Assembly (NCBI GenBank): GCA_021797795.1
Contig: JAJZZB010000008.1
Coordinates: forward strand, 1-47,684
From: Actinomycetes bacterium
Lineage (GTDB): Bacteria > Actinomycetota > Acidimicrobiia > Acidimicrobiales > Bog-793
DNA length: 47,684 bases
Reading direction: 5' to 3'
The translations under genes were made by a program, and so were the position numbers. The notes beneath the pieces are model-generated. The model saw only the letters and a program-made list of their open reading frames with translations. It made no database searches and was not told the DNA's origin. Below are positions 22,216 through 29,756 of this stretch, in pieces. The first letter of the stretch is position 1. Each line of letters opens with the position of its first letter.

Positions 22216-22452
22216 CTAGATCTTCACGACCGGGCAGGTCAGGGTGCGGGTGATCCCCTCGATCAGCTGGACGCGGCTCACGACCATCTTGCCGAGCTCG
22301 TCCACCGAGTCCGACTCCGCCTGGACGATCACGTCGTAGGGGCCGGTGACATCCTCGGCCAGGACGACGCCGGGGATCTCGCTCACCTTGCTCGCCACCG
22401 ATGCCGCCTTGCCGACCTCGGTCTGGATCAGCACGTACGCGCGGACTGACAC
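22216..22452 (-). CDS. Stand-alone Lrp/AsnC ligand-binding (RAM) domain protein
   Basis: The 78-residue protein is just the effector domain of Lrp/AsnC regulators: VRAYVLIQTEVGKAASVASKV, IPGVVLAEDVTGPYDVIVQAES and the C-terminal GITRTLTCPVVKI. The DNA-binding helix-turn-helix is absent by design, as in other one-domain members that bind amino acids or act as partners of full regulators. The GTG at 22452 is supported by GGGAGG five bases upstream. It is convergent with sufC, with 5 bases between the stops. Confidence 0.8.
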   Translation of the reverse strand: MSVRAYVLIQTEVGKAASVASKVSEIPGVVLAEDVTGPYDVIVQAESDSVDELGKMVVSRVQLIEGITRTLTCPVVKI

Positions 22453-22503
22453 TCCGGCCTCCCTTTGTCGCTTCTCGGCATCGTAGTGGGCGCACCCGAC
22501 ACC

Positions 22504-22509
22504 TACCAT
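22504..22509 (+). promoter_or_regulatory. -10-like TACCAT, leaderless MFS gene
   Basis: TACCAT ends 6 bases before the GTG at 22516. No Shine-Dalgarno is present. Confidence 0.45.
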
Positions 22510-22515
22510 GGCCGG

Positions 22516-23988
22516 GTGGCGAGATCGAACAGGGCGCGCAGGTGGACCCGCATGGTGCGGGACGCTCTCGCCGACCTGCTCGACCAGTCCCGCCCCTTCG
22601 GCCGCCTCGCCCTCGTCCACACCCTCTTCTCCGCCGGATCGACGCTCGTCACGATCTCGCTCGCCGGCTCGCTCTTCTTCTCGGTGAGCCCGCACGAGTC
22701 GCACGACAAGGTGCTGCTCTACCTGCTGCTCACGATCGCCCCCTTCGCCGTCGTGGCGCCGGCCCTCTCACCGCTGCTCGACCGGGGCGTGACGGCCCGG
22801 CGCGCCAGCATCGCGGTCGCCTCGGGAGGCAGCGCGCTGCTCGTCGCCTCCATGTCCGGCAACCTGAAGGGCCTCCTGCTCTTCCCGGAGGCCTTCGGGA
22901 TCCTCGTGCTCTCCAAGCTCTACCTCGTCGGCAAGGCGGCCCTCGTCCCCTCCATGACGACGGGAGAGGACGACCTGGCGTCTGCCAACGCCAAGCTCGC
23001 CGTGCTCGCCGCCATCGTCGGCTTCGCCGCCTCCATCGTCGGCGTCGCCGTCCTGCAGCTCGGCGCCGCCTGGGTGCTCCGCCTCGACGTGCTCGTCTTC
23101 GTCGCCGGTGCGGTGGCGGCCGCCCGTCTGGCGCGGGCGACCACGGTGCCGGCGGCCCCGACGTCGCTCGGGACGGCGCCGGACGGGCGTCCGGTCCACG
23201 GGCCGGCCCAGCCGGCCCCGCTGCCGGTGCCCGAGCCCCTCCCCGGTGGACCGGGGGGCCTCATCTACGGCCGCAAGGGCCAAGAGGGCGTTCGCAGGCG
23301 CCGGGTGGACGTGAAGAGCGAGCGGCAGCGCCTCGGGCTCCCGCTGTTCGTGCCGGAGGTGATCGTCGCCCTGCTCGCCATGACGGTGCTGCGGGGTTCG
23401 TTCGGCTTCATGACCTTCTTCCTCGCCTTCGGCCTGCGCAGCCTGAAGGCGGCCACGATCTGGTACGGCGTCGTGCTGCTGGCGAGCGGGATCGGCGGCC
23501 TGGGCGGCTCCTTGCTCGTCCCGGTCCTGCGGCGCACCCTCTCCGAGCAGCAGATCATCGCCGGCGCCCTCGGCTGCATCGCGGCCGTCGGCCTGCTCTC
23601 GGGTTGGGGGGGCTCGCTGTACGTCCAGCCGTTCCTCGCCCTGTTCGTCGCCGCCGGGTCGACGCTCGCAAAGCCGGCCTTCGACTCGATCGCCCAGCGC
23701 CACGTCCCGCCCGCCGCCCTCGGACGGGCCTTCGCCCGTTTCGAGACCCAGCTGCAGCTCGCCTGGGTGCTCTGCGGCGTCGTGGCGGTCGTGATCGGCT
23801 TCTCGCTCAGGGCCGGCGACATCCTCATCGCGACCGCCTGCGCGGTGGCGGCGGTCTTCCACTTCTCGCTCCGGCGCTCGCTCGCCCGCCACGGGGAGCT
23901 CGGGGGCACGAGCGAGCGCTCCGGCGGACAGGGCGGGCGGCAGATGCCGGGAAGGACGATGGGATCGAGCTCGGCCGCCGGCCAGTGA
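22516..23988 (+). CDS. MFS family membrane protein
   Basis: The 490-residue protein has an Arg-rich N-terminus, then about 12 hydrophobic helices in two blocks separated by a 70-residue Pro/Gly/Arg-rich cytoplasmic loop (about 215-285), as in major-facilitator permeases. Helices include LTIAPFAVVAPALSPLLD (motif-A-like loop following) and FLALFVAAGSTLAKPAFDSIAQR in the second half. Substrate is unknown. GTG at 22516 is supported by the leaderless -10 six bases away. Its stop overlaps the next start (GTGA), so it is coupled to the MBL-fold hydrolase gene. Confidence 0.7.
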   Translation: MARSNRARRWTRMVRDALADLLDQSRPFGRLALVHTLFSAGSTLVTISLAGSLFFSVSPHESHDKVLLYLLLTIAPFAVVAPALSPLLDRGVTARRASIAVASGGSALLVASMSGNLKGLLLFPEAFGILVLSKLYLVGKAALVPSMTTGEDDLASANAKLAVLAAIVGFAASIVGVAVLQLGAAWVLRLDVLVFVAGAVAAARLARATTVPAAPTSLGTAPDGRPVHGPAQPAPLPVPEPLPGGPGGLIYGRKGQEGVRRRRVDVKSERQRLGLPLFVPEVIVALLAMTVLRGSFGFMTFFLAFGLRSLKAATIWYGVVLLASGIGGLGGSLLVPVLRRTLSEQQIIAGALGCIAAVGLLSGWGGSLYVQPFLALFVAAGSTLAKPAFDSIAQRHVPPAALGRAFARFETQLQLAWVLCGVVAVVIGFSLRAGDILIATACAVAAVFHFSLRRSLARHGELGGTSERSGGQGGRQMPGRTMGSSSAAGQ

Positions 23989-24746
23989 GCCTCGACGAGG
24001 TCGGCCCGTCGGTGCTCGTGCGGACGAGCGAGCGGTACGTGACCAACACGACGGTCGTCCGCCTCGGCGGCGGGCGCTGCCTCGTCGTCGACCCGGCGGT
24101 CCTCCCGGCCGATCTCGACGCGCTCGCCGACGACCTCGAGGCGGCGTCGCTCGAGGTGGTGGCCGGCTGGTCGACCCATCCCCACTGGGACCACGTGCTG
24201 TGGTCGTCCCGCCTCGGGGCCCTCGTCGGCCGGCACGCCACGCCGGAGGCGGCCGCGGTCTGCCGTGAGCGGCGGACCGAGCTGCTCGCCGACATCGAGG
24301 CCGGGGCCCCCGGCCACGAGCTCGGGCTCTGCGGCCGCCTCGAGCCGGGGCTGCCCCGGGAGCTGGCGGCGAGCTGCCGGCTCGTCGCCCACCTCGCCCA
24401 TGCCCCCGGCCACGGCTCGCTGTTCTTCCCGCGCCTCGGCCTCCTCGTCGCCGGCGACATGGTGTCGGAGATCGAGATCCCGCTCCTCGACGCCGAGTCG
24501 GCCGACCCGGTGGGGGAGTACCTCGCCGGCCTCGAGCTGCTCGAGCAGCTGGTGCCGGCCGTCGAGGTCTTCGTGCCCGGCCACGGCGCCGTCGGCGACC
24601 GCCGCCAGCTGGCGGGAAGGGTCGCCGCCGACCGTCGCTACCTCTCGGCCCTCGCCGCCGGCGAGCAGCCCGACGACCGACGCCTCGAGACTGCCTGGCT
24701 GGCGGCCGAGCACGAGCGGCACCTCGCTCTGCTGCAAGGGCGCTGA
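23985..24746 (+). CDS. Metallo-beta-lactamase fold hydrolase
   Basis: The 253-residue protein has the MBL metal motifs: THPHWDHV (HxHxDH, about 63-70), the APGHGS His (about 140), GDMVSE with the bridging Asp (about 157) and VPGHGAVG near the C-terminal third. It binds one or two zinc (or iron) ions and hydrolyses an ester, thioester or similar bond. The substrate cannot be inferred. It is translationally coupled (GTGA) to the MFS gene, so it may act on the molecule that transporter moves. It is convergent with pckG. Confidence 0.78.
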   Translation: MSLDEVGPSVLVRTSERYVTNTTVVRLGGGRCLVVDPAVLPADLDALADDLEAASLEVVAGWSTHPHWDHVLWSSRLGALVGRHATPEAAAVCRERRTELLADIEAGAPGHELGLCGRLEPGLPRELAASCRLVAHLAHAPGHGSLFFPRLGLLVAGDMVSEIEIPLLDAESADPVGEYLAGLELLEQLVPAVEVFVPGHGAVGDRRQLAGRVAADRRYLSALAAGEQPDDRRLETAWLAAEHERHLALLQGR

Positions 24747-24835
24747 GCGGCCGCGCAGCAATGCCGAGGGGGACGAGCCCGCTCGGGTGCCCGGGCCCGC
24801 CGGACGCCGCGCCCCGCATCCCGAGGCCCGAGGGG

Positions 24836-26629
24836 CTAGCCCTCCAGGCGGTTGCGGAGAGCCTCGAGCTGGGCGCGGAGGGCGGTCGGGAGGTGGTCGC
24901 CGAAGGCGGCGTAGTACTCCTCGATGAGGGGCACCTCGGCCTTCCACCCATCGACGTCGACCCGGAGCAGCTCGGCCATGTCCTCCTCGGAGACCTCGAG
25001 CCCTGCGGTCTGGATCGCACCCGGCGCCGGCAGGTAGCCGATCGGCGTCTGCACCGCCTCGCCCCGCCCGGCGCAGCGCTCGAAGACCCACTCGAGCACC
25101 CGCGAGTTCTCGCCGTAGCCGGGCCAGAGGTAGCGCCCGTCGTCGGACTTGCGGAACCAGTTGACGTAGAAGATCCGGGGGAGCTTGTCCGCGTCCATGC
25201 GCCCGAGGAACGAGAGCCAGTGGCCCCAGTAGTCGGCCATGTTGTAGCCGCAGAAGGGCAGCATGGCAAAGGGGTCACGGCGGAGGTTCCCGACGGCTCC
25301 GGCGGCGGCCGCCGTCGTCTCGGAGGCCATGATCGAGCCGAGGAAGACCCCGTGGGTCCAGTCGAAGCTCTCGTGCACGAGCGGCACGACCGAGGCGCGC
25401 CGGCCCCCGAAGAGGATGGCCGAGATCGGCACCCCCTCGCCGTCCTCCCACTCCGGGGCGATGGCGGGGTCCTGGCTGGCCGGCGCCGTGAAGCGCGAGT
25501 TCGGGTGCGCCGCCGGCTTGCCCTTCTCCGGCGTCCACTCCTCGCCGGTCCAGTCGGTGCAGTGCGCCGGCGGCTCCTTGGTGAGTCCCTCCCACCAGAC
25601 GTCGCCGTCGTCGGTGAGGGCGGTGTTGGTGAAGATGCAGTTGCCCGAGAGGGTGAGGATGGCGTTCGGGTTCGTCTCGCTGTTGGTGCCCGGCGCGACG
25701 CCGAAGAAGCCGGACTCCGGGTTGATCGCCCGCAGCTGGCCGTCCGGTCCGATCTTCATCCAGCAGATGTCGTCGCCGATCGTCTCGACCTTCCAGCCGG
25801 GCATGGTCGGGATGAGCATCGCGAGGTTCGTCTTGCCGCAGGCGGAGGGGAAGGCCCCGCTCACGTAGCGGACCTCTCCGGCGGGCGAGGTGAGCTTCAG
25901 GATCAGCATGTGCTCGGCGAGCCAGCCGTCGTCGCGGGCCATCACCGAGGCGATGCGCAGCGCGAAGCACTTCTTGCCGAGGAGAGCGTTGCCGCCGTAG
26001 CCGGACCCGAACGACCAGATCTCGCGGGTCTCGGGGAAGTGGGCGATGTAGAGGTTCTCGGTGTTGCACGGCCAGGGGACGTCTGCCTCGCCCGGCTCGA
26101 GTGGTGCGCCCACCGAGTGCAGGCAGGGCACGAACTCGTCGTCCTCGCCGAGGACCTCGAGCGGCCCGGTCCCCATGCGGGTCATGATCCGCAGGCTCAC
26201 GACGACGTAGGGCGAGTCGGTGATCTCGACGCCGATCTGCGCGATGGGCGAGTCGAGGGGCCCCATCGAGAAGGGCACGACGTACATCGTCCGGCCCCGC
26301 ATCGAGCCCTGGAAGAGCCCCGTTAGGGTCCCCCGGAGCTCGTCGGGGTCGATCCAGTTGTTCGTCGGCCCGGCGTCCTCCTGCTTGCGGGAGGCGATGT
26401 AGGTGCGGTTCTCGACCCGGGCGACGTCGCGCACGTCCGAGTGCGCCCAGTAGCTGTTCGGGCGCTTGGCGTCGGAGAGCTTGGTGAAGGTGCCCTGGTC
26501 GACGAGCATCCGGCAGAGGCGGTCATACTCCTCGGCGGACCCGTCGCACCACTCGACCCGGTCGGGTCTCGTGAGCGCCGCCACCTCGTCGACCCACTCG
26601 AGAAGCCTGCGATTGCTCGTCGGAGCCAT
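24836..26629 (-). CDS. pckG: Phosphoenolpyruvate carboxykinase (GTP)
   Basis: The 597-residue enzyme converts oxaloacetate plus GTP to phosphoenolpyruvate and CO2, the first committed step of gluconeogenesis. It shows the GTP-class hallmarks: the N-terminal [19 protein letters not shown], the [16 protein letters not shown] region, the kinase P-loop [15 protein letters not shown] (about 262-276) and the later [14 protein letters not shown]-type segment ([12 protein letters not shown]). Length and motifs are full. It would draw carbon from C4 acids such as those made by the ethylmalonyl-CoA pathway. Its ATG at 26629 has a distant AAAGGA; a possible TAACAT -10 lies at 26707-26702. Confidence 0.95.
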   Translation of the reverse strand: MAPTSNRRLLEWVDEVAALTRPDRVEWCDGSAEEYDRLCRMLVDQGTFTKLSDAKRPNSYWAHSDVRDVARVENRTYIASRKQEDAGPTNNWIDPDELRGTLTGLFQGSMRGRTMYVVPFSMGPLDSPIAQIGVEITDSPYVVVSLRIMTRMGTGPLEVLGEDDEFVPCLHSVGAPLEPGEADVPWPCNTENLYIAHFPETREIWSFGSGYGGNALLGKKCFALRIASVMARDDGWLAEHMLILKLTSPAGEVRYVSGAFPSACGKTNLAMLIPTMPGWKVETIGDDICWMKIGPDGQLRAINPESGFFGVAPGTNSETNPNAILTLSGNCIFTNTALTDDGDVWWEGLTKEPPAHCTDWTGEEWTPEKGKPAAHPNSRFTAPASQDPAIAPEWEDGEGVPISAILFGGRRASVVPLVHESFDWTHGVFLGSIMASETTAAAAGAVGNLRRDPFAMLPFCGYNMADYWGHWLSFLGRMDADKLPRIFYVNWFRKSDDGRYLWPGYGENSRVLEWVFERCAGRGEAVQTPIGYLPAPGAIQTAGLEVSEEDMAELLRVDVDGWKAEVPLIEEYYAAFGDHLPTALRAQLEALRNRLEG

Positions 26630-26662
26630 GATTGCGACAGCGTTCCTTTCCGCGGGGATCCG

Positions 26663-26688
26663 GCTCGGCCCGGTCCAGCTCGGCCCGG
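26663..26688. repeat. 11-bp direct repeat with 15-base period upstream of pckG
   Basis: GCTCGGCCCGG occurs at 26663-26673 and again at 26678-26688. It lies between the possible pckG -10 and its start codon, within the 5' leader, and may bind a regulator or fold in the mRNA. Confidence 0.4.
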
Positions 26689-26759
26689 GACGTCTCGCCT
26701 GATGTTAGTGAGGGAGCCGGAGGGACCCAACTCCGGCCCCGCCGGCGAGCCCTCTCGGG

Positions 26760-26765
26760 TACGGT
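26760..26765 (+). promoter_or_regulatory. -10-like TACGGT, leaderless thiL
   Basis: TACGGT is followed by seven bases and the ATG at 26773. A GGGAG also lies just before the ATG, too close for normal Shine-Dalgarno use. Confidence 0.45.
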
Positions 26766-26772
26766 CCGGGAG

Positions 26773-27726
26773 ATGGACGACCGCGGCCGGCAGCCGCTCG
26801 GCGAGCTCGAGATCCTCGCCCGGCTCCGCTCGCGCCTGTCGGGCCTGTCCGGACCCGACGAGGTCCACCTCGGCGACGACACCGCCGTCCTCTCGCCGGG
26901 CTCGGGCAGGGTCCTGTTCGCGGCCGACCTCGTCGTCGAGGGTGTCCACTTCGACCTCTCCCTCGGCACGGCCGCCGATGCCGGATGGAAGGTCGTGGCG
27001 GCCAACGTGAGCGACGTGGCGGCCATGGGAGGCGTGGCGACCCACTGCGTGGTGGGCGTGGCGGCCGCCCCGGGGAGCGACCTCGTAGGGCTCTTCGACG
27101 GCCTGCAGGCGGCGTCGGCCGCCTACGGGGTCGGCCTCGTCGGCGGCGACCTGTCCCGGGCCCCGGTGCTCGTCGTGTGCGTCTCGATCCTCGGCGAGAC
27201 CGGCTCGGGGCCGACGGTGCTGAGAAGCGGGGCGAGACCGGGCGACGAGCTGTGGTGCACCGGGCCGCTCGGCGCCTCGGCTGCCGGCCTCGAGGGTCTG
27301 GGCTCGGGTCGCCTCGGACGGGACGACCCGCTCGCCCGGGCCTACCTCCGGCCGCTCGCCCGCCCGGCCGAGGGCCAGCTGGCGGCCGGGATCGGCGCCA
27401 GCGCCATGATCGACATCTCCGACGGCCTGGCGCTCGACGCCACCCGCCTCGCCGAGGAGTCAGGGGTCGGGATCGAGCTCGACGAGGTGCCGGTGGCAGC
27501 CGGCGCGAGCGAGGAGCAGGCGCTCGGGGGAGGCGAGGACTACGAGCTCCTCTTCGCCGTCCGGGCCGGGACCGAGGTCGAGGCGTCCTTCGAGGCGGCC
27601 GGGCTGCGGCGCCCGGTGCGCGTCGGCAGGTGCACGGCGGACCCGGCCGGGCGCAGCCTGAGAGGTGCGCCGCTCCCGCCGCTCGGCTGGGTGCACGACC
27701 TCGGTGCACCCGCGCGGCAGGGCTAG
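26773..27726 (+). CDS. thiL: Thiamine-monophosphate kinase ThiL
   Basis: The 317-residue enzyme phosphorylates thiamine monophosphate to thiamine pyrophosphate. It shows the PurM/ThiL-fold motifs: LGDDTAVL (Mg-binding Asp residues, about 35-42), VVEGVHFDLS, NVSDVAAMGG (about 77-86), GLVGGDLSRA, the MIDISDGLALD segment (about 212) and GGGEDYELLFAV. ATG at 26773 fits the family N-terminus. Its stop shares CTAG with that of rpmB on the other strand. Synteny with rpmB and a DhaL/recG block is common in Gram-positive genomes. Confidence 0.92.
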   Translation: MDDRGRQPLGELEILARLRSRLSGLSGPDEVHLGDDTAVLSPGSGRVLFAADLVVEGVHFDLSLGTAADAGWKVVAANVSDVAAMGGVATHCVVGVAAAPGSDLVGLFDGLQAASAAYGVGLVGGDLSRAPVLVVCVSILGETGSGPTVLRSGARPGDELWCTGPLGASAAGLEGLGSGRLGRDDPLARAYLRPLARPAEGQLAAGIGASAMIDISDGLALDATRLAEESGVGIELDEVPVAAGASEEQALGGGEDYELLFAVRAGTEVEASFEAAGLRRPVRVGRCTADPAGRSLRGAPLPPLGWVHDLGAPARQG

Positions 27727-27938
27727 GCGGTCTCGGCGGGACGGCGCCGGAGGGGCTTGTTCACCTTCCCCGCCCGCAGGCAGGAGGTGCAGACGCTGAG
27801 CCGCTTCGGCGTGCCGTTGACGAGGGCGCGGACGCGCTGGATGTTGGGGTCCCACCTCCGCTTGTTGCGGCGGTGGGAGTGGGACAGGCTCATGCCGAAG
27901 CCCGGGTGCTTCCCACAGATTTCACACACGGCTGCCAT
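27723..27938 (-). CDS. rpmB: 50S ribosomal protein L28
   Basis: The 71-residue protein has the L28 core SHSHRRNKRRWDPNIQRVRA and basic tail. Two cysteine pairs, CEIC near the N-terminus and CTSC at about 50, show this is the zinc-binding form. It belongs to the large ribosomal subunit. The ATG at 27938 has GGAG 11 bases upstream on the mRNA. A -10-like TAACCT at 27990-27985 would give a leader of about 40 bases. The stop TAG overlaps the thiL stop in the palindrome CTAG, a four-base tail-to-tail overlap. Confidence 0.95.
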   Translation of the reverse strand: MAAVCEICGKHPGFGMSLSHSHRRNKRRWDPNIQRVRALVNGTPKRLSVCTSCLRAGKVNKPLRRRPAETA

Positions 27939-27984
27939 CGGACGCGCCACTCCATTCGCACGGGACTCCCAGGAACAGGCATCG

Positions 27985-27994
27985 AGGTTACCAT
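27985..27994. promoter_or_regulatory. Overlapping divergent -10 elements of rpmB and the fakA-like gene
   Basis: Minus-strand TAACCT (27990-27985) and plus-strand TACCAT (27989-27994) share two base pairs. The plus hexamer is 8 bases before an ATG at 28003. As at 18668, two divergent transcripts would compete for the same bases. Confidence 0.4.
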
Positions 27995-28002
27995 CCTCGG
28001 CC

Positions 28003-28044
28003 ATGAGGACGTCCCGGCCCGCCGCAGCCGAGGTCAACCGGTGA
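28003..28044 (+). CDS. Putative 13-residue leaderless leader ORF of the fakA-like gene
   Basis: ATG at 28003, 8 bases after TACCAT, encodes MRTSRPAAAEVNR. The TGA (28042-28044) overlaps the downstream GTG start (GTGA). This mirrors the arrangement at sufB. The main start also has a GAGGT six bases upstream, so coupling is not essential. Confidence 0.35.
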   Translation: MRTSRPAAAEVNR

Positions 28045-29753
28045 CGAGCGAGACGCTTGGCGCCCGCCAGATAGCCGAGGTCATGTCGACGTTCTCGGGC
28101 GCCCTCGGCCTGCACCGGGAGGTCATCAACCGCCTCAACGTCTACCCCGTGCCCGACGGCGACACCGGGACCAACATGCGCCTCACCCTCGAGTCGGTCG
28201 AGGGCGAGCTCGCCGGGCTGGCCGACCACGACGACCTCGAAGCGGTGTGCAAGGCGATCTCGCACGGCTCGCTCATGGGGGCGAGGGGCAACTCCGGGGT
28301 GATCCTCTGCCAGATCCTGCGCGGCCTCTCCCAGGCCTTTGCCGGGGCGCCCCGCGGTGTCGACGCCGTGACGCTCGCGTCGGCCCTGAAGGAGGCGAAC
28401 TTCGCCGCCCGCTCGGGGGTGATGCGCCCGGTCGAGGGGACGATCCTCACCGTGGCGGCGGCGGCGGCCGACGCCGCCTGCGCGGCGGCGGAGACGACGG
28501 ACCCGCTCTCGGAGGTGGCCGCCGCCGCCCGGGAGGCCGCCGTCACGGCGCTCGCCGAGACGCCCGGCCTCCTGCCGGTGCTCGCCAAGGCCGGCGTCGT
28601 CGACGCCGGGGGCGCCGGCCTCGTCCTCCTCTTCGACGCCTTCTCCCACGTCATCGACGGACGGCCGATGCCGAGCGCCCTTCCCCTGCCCGGAGAGGTC
28701 GCCCGCCGGCTCGAGCGGGGGGAGGTGGCGATCGACGCCGGCGAGGGGCCGGCGCCCGAGAGGCCGGCGCCGGAGCCGAGCGAGACGCCGGCCGGGGAGG
28801 TGGGGGACCTGCGCTACGAGGTCATGTACTTCCTCGAGGCGCCCGACGAGACCGTCCCGGCCTTCAAGCAGCTGTGGGCGAGCATCGGCGACTCGATCGT
28901 GGTGGTCGGCGGGGACGGGCTGTGGAACTGCCACATCCACACCGACGACATCGGAGGGGCGATCGAGGCGGCGCTCGACGTCGGCCGGCCCCGCTCGATC
29001 CGGGTGACGGACCTGCGCGACGAGATCGAGGAGGAGTCCTGGGTCCGCGAGGAGTCGGCGCACGCCCCGGCCGAGGCCCCGGCAGAGGAGGCGTACCAGA
29101 CCACCTCGGTCATCGCGGTCGCGACCGGCGACGGCATCCGTCGCATCTTCCAGTCACTCGGCGTCCGCCACATCGTGGCGGGCGGCCAGTCCATGAACCC
29201 CTCCACCGCCGAGATCCTCGACATGATCGAGCGCGTCCCCGGCGAGGAGGTGGTCATCCTGCCGAACAACAAGAACATCCTCGCCGTCGCCGCCCAGGCG
29301 GCCGAGGTGGCGGGCAAGCCGACCAAGGTGGTGCCGACGGCCGGCATCCAGGAGGGTTTCGCCGCGCTGCTCGAGTACGACCCGGAGGCCTCCTCGGCCG
29401 AGAACGCCGTCGCCATGGCGGGCGCGGCCTCCCGCGTGGTGGCGGGCGAGGTGACGAGGGCGGTGCGCGAGAGCGAGACGCCAGCGGGCCACGTCGAGGC
29501 GGGGGAGTGGATCGGGGTCACCCGGAGCGGCATCGAGGTCGTCGCCGCCAGCGCCTCGGAGGCCACCTGCGGCCTGCTCGACCGCCTGGTCACCGATGCC
29601 CACGAGATCGTGACGCTCATCGAGGGGGCGGGGGCGCGCCCGGCCGAGACCCGCCGGATCACCGAGTGGCTGGCGGCCAACCGGCCCGGCGTCTCGGTGG
29701 AGATCCACCAGGGAGGCCAGCCCCTCTACCCCTACCTCGTCGCCAGCGAGTAG
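28041..29753 (+). CDS. DhaL/DegV-fusion protein, fatty acid kinase A (YloV) type
   Basis: The 570-residue protein has an N-terminal DhaL (DAK2) kinase domain with NRLNVYPVPDGDTGTNM (about 30-46, Mg-ATP-binding aspartates), GARGNSGVILCQILRG and DAGGAGLVLLFDAF. A Pro/Glu-rich linker follows (about 235-260), then a middle domain (WNCHIHTDDIG) and a C-terminal DegV-related part (VATGDGIRRIF, GGQSMNPSTAEIL, LPNNKNI). This is the FakA/YloV arrangement; FakA phosphorylates fatty acids held by a FakB carrier, feeding PlsX/PlsY. No fakB gene is in the window; plsX lies 5 kb downstream. GTG at 28041 has GAGGT 6 bases upstream. Confidence 0.85.
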   Translation: MTSETLGARQIAEVMSTFSGALGLHREVINRLNVYPVPDGDTGTNMRLTLESVEGELAGLADHDDLEAVCKAISHGSLMGARGNSGVILCQILRGLSQAFAGAPRGVDAVTLASALKEANFAARSGVMRPVEGTILTVAAAAADAACAAAETTDPLSEVAAAAREAAVTALAETPGLLPVLAKAGVVDAGGAGLVLLFDAFSHVIDGRPMPSALPLPGEVARRLERGEVAIDAGEGPAPERPAPEPSETPAGEVGDLRYEVMYFLEAPDETVPAFKQLWASIGDSIVVVGGDGLWNCHIHTDDIGGAIEAALDVGRPRSIRVTDLRDEIEEESWVREESAHAPAEAPAEEAYQTTSVIAVATGDGIRRIFQSLGVRHIVAGGQSMNPSTAEILDMIERVPGEEVVILPNNKNILAVAAQAAEVAGKPTKVVPTAGIQEGFAALLEYDPEASSAENAVAMAGAASRVVAGEVTRAVRESETPAGHVEAGEWIGVTRSGIEVVAASASEATCGLLDRLVTDAHEIVTLIEGAGARPAETRRITEWLAANRPGVSVEIHQGGQPLYPYLVASE

Positions 29754-29756
29754 CCG

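Noticed and set aside
28440-28510. Possible GCG-rich microsatellite in the fakA-like gene
   Set aside because: Alternating GCG/GCC alanine codons in an Ala-rich helix, not an exact repeat.
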